From Pseudomonadales bacterium (lineage in GTDB: Bacteria > Pseudomonadota > Gammaproteobacteria > Pseudomonadales > UBA7239), in contig JANQLY010000002.1 of the NCBI GenBank assembly GCA_028280345.1, positions 186,001-250,000 on the forward strand: a DNA stretch of 64,000 nt, given 5' to 3'. How positions within the stretch are numbered: position 1 is the stretch's first letter; each line of letters begins with the position of its first letter. The notes under the pieces were generated by a model that made no database searches, was not told where the DNA came from, and saw only the letters and a list, made by a program, of their open reading frames with translations. This document shows positions 1 to 10,600 of this stretch, in pieces. A program made the position numbers and the translations under genes.

Positions 1-1
1 A

Positions 2-112
2 AACAATTCTCTTGAGCAGGTGAAAGCAGTCATGGCGGATCGCCTGAAAAAAGCGCAAAATACACTCTTCGCCTGTCAGCAACAGGGTTTTGACTGGCTA
101 ACGATTTCGTAA
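2..112 (+). CDS. 3' end of an unidentified gene
   Basis: An open frame enters from the left edge and stops at TAA 110-112, giving 36 residues that end in FDWLTIS. The tail has an amphipathic Lys/Gln-rich helix (VMADRLKKAQ) followed by a short aromatic end. No family can be assigned from this fragment. It runs in the same direction as purC, which begins 122 bp further on, so it is probably the preceding gene rather than part of the same transcript, because a promoter-like sequence lies between them. Confidence 0.5.
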   Translation, partial: NNSLEQVKAVMADRLKKAQNTLFACQQQGFDWLTIS

Positions 113-143
113 TGAAATCAATAGTTTGGCTGGTATTTGTCTA

Positions 144-172
144 TTGGCAAGTGCTTTGGTGGCGGTTAAAAA
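144..172 (+). promoter_or_regulatory. Possible sigma-70 promoter of purC
   Basis: TTGGCA (144-149) is followed after 17 bp by TAAAAA (167-172), about 60 bp upstream of the purC start. A second reading with TTGGTG at 156 and TAAAGT at 178 is nearly as good. No PurR-like operator was recognised. Confidence 0.3.
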
Positions 173-234
173 TCTGCTAAAGTCCGCTGTTTCGTTTCAC
201 CTGATCTATTTTTCTTCACAACAAAGCTGATGTT

Positions 235-1329
235 ATGAGCAAAGTCCTCGAAGCCAACAATGATTTACCGATTCGTACTGATCAACCTGTTCACAGCGGT
301 AAGGTACGTTCGGTTTACTGGTTGACTGAAGCGGATAGCAAGCGCCTGATTGAAGAGAAAGATTATGATGTTGCTGCGGATGCACCGCTGGCAATTATGG
401 TGATCAGTGATCGTATTTCAGCGTTTGAATGTATCTGGCATGGCGAGAACGGATTGAATGGTGTTCCTGGTAAGGGCGCCTCGCTGAATGCTATTTCAAA
501 CCATTGGTTCAAGCTGTTTAAAGAAAAAGGTCTGGCTGATAGCCATATCCTGGATATTCCACATCCATTGGTCTGGATTGTGCAAAAGGCCAGGCCAGTG
601 ATGATTGAGGCCATTGCGCGTCAATATATTACCGGCTCAATGTGGCGTGCCTATGCAAAAGGTGAGCGTGAGTTCTGCGGTATTCAGATTGCAGAAGGTC
701 TGGAAAAAGACCAGAAATTACCGGAACTGTTAATTACGCCTTCTACCAAAGGCATACTCGAAGGTATACCGGGTGTTCCTGCTCAGGATGATGTAAATAT
801 TACCCGACAGAATATTATTGAGAATATTGAAACGTTTAATTTCAAGTCAGTTGAAGATGTTGATCGCTATGAAAAATTGTTAACAGAAGGCTTTGACACA
901 ATTTCTGCAGCACTATCAGAAATTGACCAGATATTTGTTGATACCAAATTTGAGTTTGGTTACGTAACCGATAAAGCCGGCAATGAGAAATTAATTTATA
1001 TGGATGAGGTGGGTACACCGGATTCATCACGCATCTGGGATGGCGCACAATACAGAGATGGCAAAATTGTTGAAAACTCGAAAGAGGGCTTCCGACAGTT
1101 GTTGCTTAAGCATTTCCCTGATCCTGATATTCTGTTGAATAAAGAGCGTATGGATGAACGTACGGCTCTTGCCCGTGACAATGACTTGCCTGAAGCTGTA
1201 TTGATGGAGGTTTCAAATACCTATACCAGTATTGCCGAAAAGATTACCGGTCAGAAGATAGAGCTTTCTGATAACCCCAAGCAGGAAATTATCGACCTTT
1301 TGAACAAGGACTACGGTCTTATTGATTGA
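235..1329 (+). CDS. purC: Phosphoribosylaminoimidazole-succinocarboxamide synthase (long form)
   Basis: This cytosolic enzyme of de novo purine synthesis condenses CAIR with aspartate, using ATP, to give SAICAR. The 364-residue product is the long type found in several gammaproteobacteria and eukaryotes rather than the roughly 240-residue E. coli type. Visible features are the N-terminal GKVRSVYW strand-loop for ATP binding, the central ITGSMWRAY segment, and the late signature DTKFEFG (about residue 236) followed by [10 protein letters not shown], the acidic and substrate-binding region. The ATG at 235 is the only good start near the N-terminus. The gene stands alone, with msrA 100 bp downstream. 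No anomalies were seen. Confidence 0.96.
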   Translation: MSKVLEANNDLPIRTDQPVHSGKVRSVYWLTEADSKRLIEEKDYDVAADAPLAIMVISDRISAFECIWHGENGLNGVPGKGASLNAISNHWFKLFKEKGLADSHILDIPHPLVWIVQKARPVMIEAIARQYITGSMWRAYAKGEREFCGIQIAEGLEKDQKLPELLITPSTKGILEGIPGVPAQDDVNITRQNIIENIETFNFKSVEDVDRYEKLLTEGFDTISAALSEIDQIFVDTKFEFGYVTDKAGNEKLIYMDEVGTPDSSRIWDGAQYRDGKIVENSKEGFRQLLLKHFPDPDILLNKERMDERTALARDNDLPEAVLMEVSNTYTSIAEKITGQKIELSDNPKQEIIDLLNKDYGLID

Positions 1330-1429
1330 TTTTCAGCTGCAATACAAACGTCGGGAACTTTGCTTGTGGGGACCGGTCTCTGTAACAGACTTTCGCTAAT
1401 AGCTCTCCGTTTAAGTTAAAGGTGACAAT

Positions 1430-2086
1430 ATGTTTGGACGCTCCGTTGCTCTCAAAAAACTGATGCTTGCCGATGCTGATACCGCCTTGCCGGGTCGTGA
1501 TAAGCCTATCGCAACGGCGGCTACGCACTATGTTAATGGTGCGTCTCTTCACCCTCCGTTTAAAGATGGCCTGCAGCAAGTGCAGTTTGGCATGGGTTGT
1601 TTCTGGGGGGCAGAAAAGCTGTTTTGGGAGCTCGATGGCGTAGTTGTTACCGCGGTGGGCTATGCTGGTGGCATTACCTTGAATCCAACTTATGAAGAAG
1701 TGTGTGGCGGGCAAACGGCGCACACAGAAGTTGTGTTGGTGGTGTTTGATCCGGCAGTGGTCAGCTTTGACAAACTGCTTAAGGTGTTTTGGGAGAGTCA
1801 TAGTCCGATTCTCGGAATGCGTCAGGGTAACGATGTTGGCACCCAGTATCGCTCGGCTATTTATGCTGATGATGTGCGCTTGCTCGATGCGGCGCGTGAG
1901 AGTCTTGCGGCCTATCAGGTGGAGTTGTGGGCCAAGGGCTACGGTGGTATTACAACAGAGGTTAAAAGTGGGCAGACATTCTACTATGCCGAAGACTACC
2001 ACCAGCAATATCTGGCGAAAAACCCTGGCGGTTATTGCAATCATCTGGATATTGGCAAGACAGGATTACCCGCGTTAAAAATCTAG
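1430..2086 (+). CDS. msrA: Peptide methionine sulfoxide reductase MsrA
   Basis: MsrA reduces the S-epimer of methionine sulfoxide in proteins and free methionine. The catalytic cysteine lies in GCFWG at Cys57, followed by the expected YAGG and HTEVV motifs. The 218-residue length and the roughly 50-residue N-terminal extension match the E. coli-type long form. The C-terminus has one recycling cysteine in GGYCN, and the second resolving cysteine of E. coli MsrA is absent because the chain ends in LPALKI. A Shine-Dalgarno-like AAAGGTGA precedes the ATG. Family membership is secure; the simplified thiol relay is inferred from the missing cysteine. Confidence 0.96.
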   Translation: MFGRSVALKKLMLADADTALPGRDKPIATAATHYVNGASLHPPFKDGLQQVQFGMGCFWGAEKLFWELDGVVVTAVGYAGGITLNPTYEEVCGGQTAHTEVVLVVFDPAVVSFDKLLKVFWESHSPILGMRQGNDVGTQYRSAIYADDVRLLDAARESLAAYQVELWAKGYGGITTEVKSGQTFYYAEDYHQQYLAKNPGGYCNHLDIGKTGLPALKI

Positions 2087-2128
2087 CCTATAATATCTGC
2101 CCGGGTTGGCGCTAACGGGCGAGAATAT

Positions 2129-3802
2129 TTGAATCTCAAGGCAAACAATACGCAGAAAAATAAAGGCATCTTCAGTAACGGCTTTGTGGTGGCCGGCTTT
2201 GCCTTGTTTCTGGTTGTTTTTTTTAAAAATGCCTGGGTGTGTGAAGACGCCTATATCTTTTTTCGCAGTCTTGAACAGTTATTTAATGGCAATGGCCCGG
2301 TCTGGAATGCGCACGCACGTGTGCAAGTTTATACCAGTGTTATCTGGTATTGGCTAAATGCATTTATCGCATTTTTCTACCGCGATTATTTTATTGTTTC
2401 CATTATGCTGTCGGCTGTTTGTTGCGGTTTGATGCTGTATTACACTGCGCGCATTATTGAGCATGCGAAACTGTTCCTGATTTTTGTTTTGTTGTTAATT
2501 GCGAGCCGCAGTTTTTTTGATTACACGAGCTCGGGACTGGAAAATGCGCTGGCATTTACTCTGATTAGCGCCTTCGTTTTTTATCTAAAGCAATTCCTGG
2601 TGGTCGGGCAAGACCGGGAACGACAAGAGCAACAGTCATGCTTTTTGGCTCTGTGTGTATTGGTAGGGCTGTCACCACTTGTCAGGCATGATCTGGTGTT
2701 GTTGTTGGCGCCGGGCTTTGCCTGGGCGGCTATCGTCAGGTGGCAGCATTGGCGTCACGGCCTGATCAGCAGAACTATATTGTTTTGGCCGCTGGTTGCC
2801 CTGTTTATGCCGCCGTTGCTGTGGACGCTGTTTTCACTTATCTACTACGGTATTCCACTTCCCAATACTGCCTATGCAAAACTCAATCACGGGGTGCCGC
2901 GTGAACTGATTATGGAATACGGCAGCCGCTACTTTGTGGCCCACTGGTACTGGGATACACCAGTCATTGTCGCCTTGTTGCTGTCTATTGTGTGTGGTTT
3001 GTTTTCCCGTATTGCCCTGCTGAGAGTATTGGCGGCGGGTGTGCTATTACATATTACTTATTTATACACGATAGGTGGTGACTACATGCTCGGTCGCTTT
3101 CTTTCGATTCCGTATTTTCTTGCGGTGTTGCTGCTGGTTTTGCAGCTCGCTATATGGAAGCCGCTAAAGCTTTGGCGCTATATTAATGCTGTTGTATTGC
3201 TTGGGTGTTGTGCGCTCTGGTTTACATTTACCAGCTATGGCAACAATCCATTAACCAGCCCGTTAAACTGGGGTAAAGATAAGGATCGGGTAGCGCGAAC
3301 GATTAATAAAAACTTTGATTCGCGTTATGGGGAATTTGTCAGCAATTCGTTGTGGGTTTATCAGAAAAAAGACTTTAGTAATTCAATTACGGATCACAAC
3401 TGGTGTAATAAAGGGCTGGAAGTTCGGGGGGAAGCAATTGCTATTCGCGGCCCGGTGGGTATGTATGGATACTGTGCGGGTATTGATATAAAAATAATAG
3501 AACCCTGGGCGGTTACCGACCCGTTGCTCGCACAATTGCCCTATGATGGCGGTGACTGGAAAGCTGGTCATTTCAGACGCAACCTGCCAGATGGGTACCG
3601 GGGAAGTGTTTTATCGGGTGAAAATCGTATTGTCGATCCACACTTACACGAATATTACGCAGCCATCCGGGTGCTAACAGAACAGCGCCCTTTGCTATCC
3701 AGAGAAAGGCTTGTCACGATTATGCAATTTAATATCGGTGCTTTTGACCATGGTGTTGAGATAGAATCATTGGCCGAGCAGCAACTGCAGGACGAAAGAT
3801 AA
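2129..3802 (+). CDS. Polytopic membrane protein, GT-C-type glycosyltransferase-like
   Basis: The 557-residue protein begins at a TTG codon just after a GCGAGA-like ribosome site; no ATG lies near. After a short basic N-terminus comes a hydrophobic segment and a first loop containing an acidic pair, CEDAYIFF. About ten further hydrophobic segments follow, then a soluble C-terminal tail of about 180 residues. An acidic residue in the first large extracytoplasmic loop plus many membrane spans is the layout of GT-C lipid-linked sugar transferases. The motif DAYIFFRSLEQLFNGNG resembles the mycobacterial arabinosyltransferase-like group, also common in gammaproteobacteria. Substrate and role are unknown. 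It lies 42 bp after msrA. Confidence 0.6.
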   Translation: MNLKANNTQKNKGIFSNGFVVAGFALFLVVFFKNAWVCEDAYIFFRSLEQLFNGNGPVWNAHARVQVYTSVIWYWLNAFIAFFYRDYFIVSIMLSAVCCGLMLYYTARIIEHAKLFLIFVLLLIASRSFFDYTSSGLENALAFTLISAFVFYLKQFLVVGQDRERQEQQSCFLALCVLVGLSPLVRHDLVLLLAPGFAWAAIVRWQHWRHGLISRTILFWPLVALFMPPLLWTLFSLIYYGIPLPNTAYAKLNHGVPRELIMEYGSRYFVAHWYWDTPVIVALLLSIVCGLFSRIALLRVLAAGVLLHITYLYTIGGDYMLGRFLSIPYFLAVLLLVLQLAIWKPLKLWRYINAVVLLGCCALWFTFTSYGNNPLTSPLNWGKDKDRVARTINKNFDSRYGEFVSNSLWVYQKKDFSNSITDHNWCNKGLEVRGEAIAIRGPVGMYGYCAGIDIKIIEPWAVTDPLLAQLPYDGGDWKAGHFRRNLPDGYRGSVLSGENRIVDPHLHEYYAAIRVLTEQRPLLSRERLVTIMQFNIGAFDHGVEIESLAEQQLQDER

Positions 3803-3857
3803 AAGAGATAAATATGTGGGAAAGGTATGATAAGGGCGTAAAGGTAGGGGAGTAAAA

Positions 3858-4082
3858 ATGCAATATGTTTTTCTGGCGATTGTGCTACTCATTTTTATTT
3901 TCGGCAGCGTGCTGATCATTCGGCGACGTATCAATCGCAAACAACAGAACTTCAAAACCCAGGTTGATATGGCTCGGGATGAGACATTTGTACAGGCGCA
4001 ATATCAGGGCTATCTGAAAAATAAAGATATGAAAACAAGGATAGAACGTGACAGTAATAATGACATGGATAATCAGGATTAA
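3858..4082 (+). CDS. Small single-span membrane protein, unknown function
   Basis: The product has 74 residues. Residues 2-21 form one hydrophobic helix, followed at once by the basic stretch RRRINRKQQ, which predicts N-out/C-in insertion with a charged cytoplasmic tail of about 50 residues. The tail is rich in Gln, Asp and Lys and may be helical. A strong GGGGAG ribosome site lies 5 bp before the ATG, which supports translation. It sits between the GT-C-like gene and a luciferase-like gene. I do not recognise the family. Confidence 0.55.
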   Translation: MQYVFLAIVLLIFIFGSVLIIRRRINRKQQNFKTQVDMARDETFVQAQYQGYLKNKDMKTRIERDSNNDMDNQD

Positions 4083-4155
4083 TCGTGTAAATCGCATAGG
4101 TTAATGTCAGGCTTTTCGTTATAATTTATGCCTTCTGATTCTCCCCTGGAAACTT

Positions 4156-5196
4156 ATGCCTTTCAGAGTTTATGCCGGTATTGATTTGCGCTTGCCGCCT
4201 GCGCAAGTCGCAGCCGTAGCGCAGCGTATTGAGTCGCTTGGTTTTGATGGTATGAATGTGCCGGACGGTGTTCATAACGGCCTGTTAACCGCTCAGTCGG
4301 CACTGATTGCCACACAACACGTCAAGGTGGCTACAAGTGTGCTCGTCGCGTTTCCGCGCAGCCCAATGGTGGTGGCGCAGGCCTGTTGGGACATGCAAGC
4401 GCTGTCGGGTGGGCGTTTTGAGCTGGGGCTTGGTACCCAGATAAAACAGAATATTCAACAGCGTTACAGTGCGGTATGGGAAAAGCCATTGACCCAGATG
4501 CGCGAGTATATTCTTGCCCTGCGTGCTATTTTTAACAGCTTTGAAACCGGAGCGCGCTTGCAATTTGAGGGGGAGTTTTATCAATTTACCCGACTGCAGG
4601 ATTTTTTTAACAGTGGCCCATTTCAGGGTGGCGTGCCACCGATTTATCTTGGTGCGGTAGGTGAAAAAATGGTAGCGCTATCAGTAGAAGTTGCCGATGG
4701 TTTGATGGCACATCCGACGAATACCTCTCCTGAGTATATTGAGCAGATTTTAAAACCGCGCTTGCAGAACGGATTGGAAAAAGCAGGTAAGGCTGAAGAT
4801 AAAATCAGCCTGATGCTTGCCTCCCAGGTCGCGGTTGGCCTGACTGACGAAGCGGTGGCAGCAGCGCGGGAAAAGCAGCGCGAGTTACTGGCGTTTTTGT
4901 ATTCGACGCCGGCCTATTGGCCGAGCCTGGAATTGTTTGGCTTGCAGCAGGGAAAAGAGGGTCTTGGCGCACAATTGCTTACGCTGACCCGCGAAAATCG
5001 CTGGGATGATATGATCAAACTCATCGACGATGATTTGCTTGATAAAGTAGTGATCTCTGGGCGTTATGATGAAATTGCTGGCAAGCTTAAGCAGCACTAT
5101 GCCAATTTGTCGAACTGGATTACCTTTCCGGTTCCGGATAATCCTGATGAAGATGAGGCAACGAAAGGGGTCTTGTCCGAACTCAAGCAAGCCTGA
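4156..5196 (+). CDS. Luciferase-like (LLM class) flavin/F420 oxidoreductase
   Basis: This is a TIM-barrel oxidoreductase of the bacterial luciferase superfamily, 346 residues. Typical landmarks are the N-terminal strand with ESLGFDGMNVPDG, the strand-loop SVLVAFPRSPMVVAQACWDMQALSGGRFELGLG, and the cofactor-binding strand PPIYLGAVGEKMVALSVEVADGLMAHP. The sequence resembles the TIGR03617-type F420-dependent subgroup, but flavin and F420 use cannot be separated by eye, and no F420 biosynthesis gene is in the window. A GGAAA ribosome site precedes the ATG. A second luciferase-like gene follows after 55 bp on the same strand, so the two may be co-transcribed. Confidence 0.85.
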   Translation: MPFRVYAGIDLRLPPAQVAAVAQRIESLGFDGMNVPDGVHNGLLTAQSALIATQHVKVATSVLVAFPRSPMVVAQACWDMQALSGGRFELGLGTQIKQNIQQRYSAVWEKPLTQMREYILALRAIFNSFETGARLQFEGEFYQFTRLQDFFNSGPFQGGVPPIYLGAVGEKMVALSVEVADGLMAHPTNTSPEYIEQILKPRLQNGLEKAGKAEDKISLMLASQVAVGLTDEAVAAAREKQRELLAFLYSTPAYWPSLELFGLQQGKEGLGAQLLTLTRENRWDDMIKLIDDDLLDKVVISGRYDEIAGKLKQHYANLSNWITFPVPDNPDEDEATKGVLSELKQA

Positions 5197-5251
5197 TTCA
5201 TTTTTTAAAAGTCTGTTTTAAAGTGTTTACTTAAAGAAGGTCTATGTTGTA

Positions 5252-6244
5252 ATGAAACTCAGTATTCTTGATCAACTGCCGATTCGTGAAGGCGGTCACC
5301 CGAAACAACCGATAGATGATGCGATTGAGCTCGCCAAATGTGCTGAGCAGTGGGGCTACTATCGCTACTGGACGGCGCAGTTTCATGGGACAGTCAGTTT
5401 TACCTCTGCCGCACCGGAGCTTGTAGCCTGCCGTTTGGCGGCAGAAACTGAAAAAATGCGTATTGGCTCCGGTGGTATTTTGTTAAGTGGCTTTAGTCCG
5501 TATGCGGTGGCCGAGCAGTTTCGCATGCTTGAAACCATGTTTCCCGGCCGGATTGATCTGGGTATCGGGCGCACAACCGGTGCAGATGGCCCGACTTTTG
5601 AAGCACTGCTTTACGGTTCTGATAAAGGGCAGGATCATTTTGTTGAAAAAGTGGAAGACCTGAAGAGTTTTATTGGAGGCAGTGCGCCGCAAAATCCGGC
5701 ATGGCAAAACGTCAAGGCAACGCCAGTGGTAGATCATACGCCGGAAGTCTGGTTGCTTGGCTCCGGAGAAACCAGTGCTGCCCATGCGGCAGAGCAGGGC
5801 CTCGCACTGTCGTTTGCACATTTTATTAACCCCTACGTTTATGCTGATGTATTAGAAAACTATCGCAATAACTTCAAGCCGTCGGCACTTTTAGCAGAAC
5901 CGAAAGCGAGTCTGGCGGTGTATGTGATCTGTTGTGATACTGAAGAGGAAGCGATTCGCCAGCGCAGCAGCCGCGATTTATGGTGGATAGAAGTATTTCA
6001 GGGCATGGATCCACCATACCGTTCTGTTGAAACTGTACTGGAGCGCGGGTTCAGTGCCGAGGAGAATGAGCGCCTTGCGCAAAAACGTGATGCAGTGATT
6101 GCAGGCTCCCCCGAGCAAGTGCGGGATCGTTTACTGGAGTTAAAAGAAAAAGCCGGTGTGGACGAGCTGGTGATTCAGACCATGTTGTGGGACTTTGAGG
6201 ATAGAAAACGTAGTTTCGAAAAGGTGGCAAAAGCCCTTTTGTAA
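5252..6244 (+). CDS. Luciferase-like monooxygenase, MsnO8-like group
   Basis: This 330-residue flavin-dependent monooxygenase of the luciferase superfamily starts with LSILDQLPIREGG, the hallmark of the MsnO8-like branch (usually LDQSPIR.G). GSGGILLSGFSPYAVAEQFRMLETMFPGRIDLGIGR follows as expected, as does the VWLLGSGETSAAHAAEQGL cofactor loop. Where relatives normally have WxAEHHN after the first helix, this protein has WTAQFHG, so one active-site-proximal residue pair is changed. The ATG at 5252 follows an AAGAAGG site at 11 bp. Substrate is unknown. Confidence 0.85.
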   Translation: MKLSILDQLPIREGGHPKQPIDDAIELAKCAEQWGYYRYWTAQFHGTVSFTSAAPELVACRLAAETEKMRIGSGGILLSGFSPYAVAEQFRMLETMFPGRIDLGIGRTTGADGPTFEALLYGSDKGQDHFVEKVEDLKSFIGGSAPQNPAWQNVKATPVVDHTPEVWLLGSGETSAAHAAEQGLALSFAHFINPYVYADVLENYRNNFKPSALLAEPKASLAVYVICCDTEEEAIRQRSSRDLWWIEVFQGMDPPYRSVETVLERGFSAEENERLAQKRDAVIAGSPEQVRDRLLELKEKAGVDELVIQTMLWDFEDRKRSFEKVAKALL

Positions 6245-6279
6245 TCTGCGATGACTTTTGTCAAAGGTAGTTAAAGTGT

Positions 6280-6309
6280 TTGTTGGTACTTGCTGTGGAA
6301 AGGTATACT
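6280..6309 (+). promoter_or_regulatory. Likely sigma-70 promoter of the outer-membrane protein gene
   Basis: TTGTTG (6280-6285), an 18-bp spacer and TATACT (6304-6309) lie 36 bp upstream of the preferred ATG at 6345. Confidence 0.4.
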
Positions 6310-6344
6310 GCTTGCCTGATAACTAAATAGCTTTGGGGGTAATA

Positions 6345-7004
6345 ATGCGACACAATTTTAGTAAGGTTTTTTTTCGAGGCTTTTTGCTTGCTCTGGGCCT
6401 GTTTTTATTTATGTCTTCAGCTCACGCTGCCAATCGCAGCCAAAGCTGGGAAGCGTCTTTTTTACTGAAAAACCTCGGTTCTGAATCAATAACGGGCCCG
6501 AGTGGTGCGACCCTGGACTTTGATGATGATACGGGCTGGGGTTTTACCATTGGCTACAATCTAAATGAGCACCTGAACCTGGCTTATGAGTTCTCTTCAA
6601 ATGAACCTACCTATACCGCCCGGTTTACCGGTCCGGGGAATGTACCGCGTACCTTCACAAAGAAAGCCAATTTTTACAGTAATAACTTCAATGCCACTTT
6701 CCATTTAACAAAAGGCCGATTTGCGCCATATGTGAGTGGTGGTTTCGGCTGGACCTTTATTGATTCGAATGTCAGTAACGGTGAGGGCTATTGTGCGCCG
6801 GGGTATTACTGGGGTTGGTACTGTTATCAGGAATCCTATAACTCTACAGACTTTTCCTACAATGCAGCGGTGGGCTTAAGACTGGATTTTGAAGGGCCGA
6901 TGTTTGTGCGCGGTAGCTATGGCATGCAGTGGACCGAGTTTTCCCAGAGCAGTTCAGATCCGGAGTTTGAAGTGATTCGTGTGGAGTTTGGGACGACTTT
7001 TTGA
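6345..7004 (+). CDS. Outer-membrane beta-barrel protein (OmpW/OmpA-barrel-like)
   Basis: From the ATG at 6345 the product is 219 residues with a Sec signal peptide: basic MRHNFSKVFFRG, a hydrophobic core LLALGLFLFMSS, and a cleavage site after AHA. An in-frame TTG lies 12 bp upstream, but GGGGGT (6335-6340) sits at the right distance for the ATG. The mature part alternates polar and hydrophobic residues with aromatic girdle positions and ends in VEFGTTF, a C-terminal Phe as used by the BAM complex. Features such as GWGFTIGYNLNEHLNLAYEF fit an eight-stranded barrel. A Cys/Tyr-rich loop (YCAPGYYWGWYCYQE) is unusual and could form a disulfide. Ligand unknown. Confidence 0.75.
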   Translation: MRHNFSKVFFRGFLLALGLFLFMSSAHAANRSQSWEASFLLKNLGSESITGPSGATLDFDDDTGWGFTIGYNLNEHLNLAYEFSSNEPTYTARFTGPGNVPRTFTKKANFYSNNFNATFHLTKGRFAPYVSGGFGWTFIDSNVSNGEGYCAPGYYWGWYCYQESYNSTDFSYNAAVGLRLDFEGPMFVRGSYGMQWTEFSQSSSDPEFEVIRVEFGTTF

Positions 7005-7608
7005 TAATGGAGATAGGCCGCGTCGCTACTTTACTATTCTTACCCCGACCAAGCTATTCAGCAAGGTATGGCCAGTTTGTTGTAATGCGAGAGAATCAGC
7101 GACTGATAAAAATCTGATTGAATAGCTTTAATGGGTTTCTTGTCAGTGCTGATTTTATGGCTGTGTGGTATTTCAGTAAGTTAAATAAAGTGATCAACAT
7201 TTATTTTTTTAACTCTTTGAAAAAATAATGTTGTCGTAGTTTATTGGAGAGGCTACAATCAATGGCAAAAGTAAGGGAAGAAACATAAAGAAAAATTTCA
7301 GTAACAATGAGATATTCAAGCGGTAATTTGTTTCTTGTTGATTTTTCCAGCTTTCTTATTAAGTATCAAAGACTTGGAGCCTTACGATTTAAATATAAAA
7401 TGAAACCCCTGAGATATTCATATAATCCAGGTGCATTATGTGAGTTGTTTTCACGGGTTAATATATAAAGTAGATGACAACAGGATATTAAAGTAATGAC
7501 AACAGGATATTAAAACTCGAACAGTAAAATTCAGCACAATATTTTGATCCACAAGTAAGTAGATATACATCAATAAGTTATTGGGTTAATAACTTTAGGT
7601 GTATTCTG
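7005..7608 (+). other. Non-coding leader region of the giant RHS gene
   Basis: About 600 bp with no convincing gene on either strand. It is much more AT-rich than the flanking genes and contains a 22-bp-period tandem duplication (listed separately). No terminator for the upstream gene and no clear promoter could be fixed. Confidence 0.5.
7474..7514 (+). repeat. Tandem 19-bp direct repeat, 22-bp period
   Basis: ATGACAACAGGATATTAAA occurs at 7474-7492 and again, identical, at 7496-7514. It lies about 95 bp upstream of the TTG at 7609 and 170 bp upstream of the ATG at 7684, so it is placed to act as a paired binding site or to be a recent slippage duplication. Confidence 0.85.
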
Positions 7609-7683
7609 TTGAATAAAAATTCGCTATGCCTGCAGTTTGCTGTATGTGTAACGATAATCATAAAGAAAAGGGTAATAAACATT

Positions 7684-10600
7684 ATGTTAACGTCGAGACA
7701 AGTGATAAGAAATAAGGTAATGCCTTCGATATTCACTGCTATTCCAGGCTTTATGTTGGTGCTGAATCTGGTGTTGACAGGCGCTGCTTCGGCAACCAAT
7801 GACTACAACATTGCTATCCCGGATGTTTATCAGCCACCAGGTTTTGGTGATATGCGCAGTTATCATTCCGGAGAGGCTAATGAGTATATTGACCCCTACA
7901 GCGGACAGTTAAAGCGCACTTATGTAGATTTACGTGTGCCAGGCAATGGAGGCATGGATATTGTGATTAATCGCACATATCACAGCCAGATGTCTGATGC
8001 AAAAGACGGAACACATACCAACGGTATTGGTTTGATGGGGCCGGCATGGGATATGCATTTTGGCAGAATCTGGACTTATGACCCGGGTTATTTACCCAAT
8101 GCGCCGGAGTATTCGACCAATAACAGTAAAATTGCTCATTCGCAATACGATAAGAGCCATCCTGCTTTTACCTATGACTGCTGGCCGAATTTCAGTTATG
8201 TAAACCCGATTCAGAATTCCAATTTTACGGATGCAAATAACTCTACTAGCAAGAATCCCGTTCTGGAACTTCCCGGTGGCTCACGCCAAACTCTTCACTA
8301 TGCGCTTTGGGATGGCAATGGACAGGCGGCGACCTTCGATCGCTACTACTCAATGCATACAAGCAGCATGTGGAAAGCGGTCTGTTTGGATGATAATGAA
8401 AATATTGAACAGAATTATGAAGATCATAACCACCAAATGCAGGTATGGGATCATGGTGGCTTGATCCTCTACTCACCCGAGGGCTTAAAATATTACTTCA
8501 ATCGCAGGGGAGTAATGACCTACGCTGGCACCGGTGCGTCACAAATAGCGAGGATGGCCTATGTGCCGACAAAAATTGAAGATAAAAACGGTAACTATCT
8601 CGAGTTTGGTTACTCGACGGATTCTCTGCATCCCCGCGGTGGCATCCTGAAGCTCGACTATATTCGAACGGTGTCTGCGGAAAAAGACGAGTTTGATAAT
8701 CCGGTTTATAGCAAGTACGCACGTTTTGGCTACAGTTCGGACAATCTGGGGGAAAGACGACTTGAAACCATAGGTATTTCAGACAGTGCCACAGACAGTT
8801 TTGAGCCGCTGGTAAAGTATGAATATGAAGAGAATAGTGCAGATCCTAATGATGGCAAGCTGGTAAAAGTTATCCTTGGGAATTCAACGGATGGCATCAA
8901 TGGCGAGAATGATCTCAGTTGGGAATACGACTATAAATGCACAGATTCTACGATCATTGCTTACCCTTATAACTGTACATCGGGGCTGGACCATCATTCT
9001 CTGACAGAGGTAGAAGAACCAGGTGGTCTCAAAGTAACGTATAACTATGACCGGGTAGATTTTAATCATGATGGTGTAGAAGATAATGTTGTAGTTATTG
9101 AGAAAAAAGTAACCGGTGATGGTGATGTAACAGAATGGGAGTATGAATACCACCCAGGTTCTGAAGGAGCGGAAACAAAACACGATGTAACGCTGATCAA
9201 AAAACTGGCTACGAATCCTGGTGATCTGACTACCTGTGTTTATCATGTTCACCATGGTGAGAAGTCCAGGGAAAATAGTCCTCCTTATAGTGGTGGTGAT
9301 AGTGGCATTATTGCTATTTCAGGCTATGAACCGGTAGCGTCGTACCGGAAAGGTTTGTTGATTCAGAAGAAGTATTACGCAGGTACTACGCCCTGGGATA
9401 CATATCCGAATAATAAATGTTTAGGTTCGGAAATTCGCAGTGAATACTACACCTTCAATAAAAAAGCACCGGTCAGCTTCCAGGAGCCTTTTTTGCCGAA
9501 TGGTGTGACGGCGAATAATCCCAAAATAAGTAATATGTCCTGGAGCCCCTTGCTGAGTAAGCAGGTGATTGTCCAGGATGGTGAACGGTTTGAAACACTG
9601 TATGAGTATGATAATGGCCCCGATAATCATTTTGTTAGCTTTGATTGGGATTATGAACGTTGCCCGCCGGAGCTAAACGGAGGGTGCCTCTCTGATTCGA
9701 TACCGCCAGCCACTCAGAAAGTAACAAAGATGATTGAAGATGGCCGGGTAACTAATAATAAATGGCGTTATGAACTTGAGCGTAATAGTACGACCGGTTG
9801 GGATTTGAATTTCTGGATCAAGTCAAAAGGTTCTGAAACGATAGCGGATGGTGTTACATATAAAAATTACGTTTCTTATGATGACGATGGCAATGTGGAT
9901 CTAACCAATGAGCTGGGCATTATCACGGATTATGCGGTTGATATTAACGGCGATATCTACACGATTACAGTGGACGGTAAGGTAACAACGCTCACCGATT
10001 ATGTGGCCGGTATACCTACAAAAATAGCACTACCTGATAATGAAACAACCATCGAGCGCGTTGTAGATGAGCGGGGTAATATCGAAGAAGTTACCACAAA
10101 GCGAACCGGTGATAGTGATAGTACTATACATATGGAATACGACGAGCTGAATCGCCGCACACTAGTGGAGACGCCAAAAACAACGGACAGGGATATTGTT
10201 TTTAAGTATGCCTCTGATTTGAGTTGGTCAAAGGTATATCGCGGTGTGGCCGGTATCGATTTATACGAGCAGAAGAACCACTTCAATCAGCGTGGTCAGC
10301 TAATACGCAGTACGGTATCAGATGGTGTAACCGGTATCGGAACCCGGTACAGTTATGATGATCAGGGGAATGCTCTGTTTACATCTGATCCGTTTTATAT
10401 TAATGATTTTGCTGCGCCATTGCCGACAGCAAGTAATGAGGGTACACACGCGCTCTATGACGGTCTCAGCAGGACACTGGAAACCTGGCACAGTGCTTCG
10501 CCATCAACCAAAACTACCTATGATTATGATCCCGCAGGAGCTGAGGGGTTGGCCACTCGTGTCACCAATGAAGAGGGGCATATCACTACGTCAACGTATC

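Noticed and set aside
1319..2044. 241-residue minus-strand open frame over msrA
   Set aside because: Lies entirely opposite the conserved MsrA catalytic domain and has no ribosome site.
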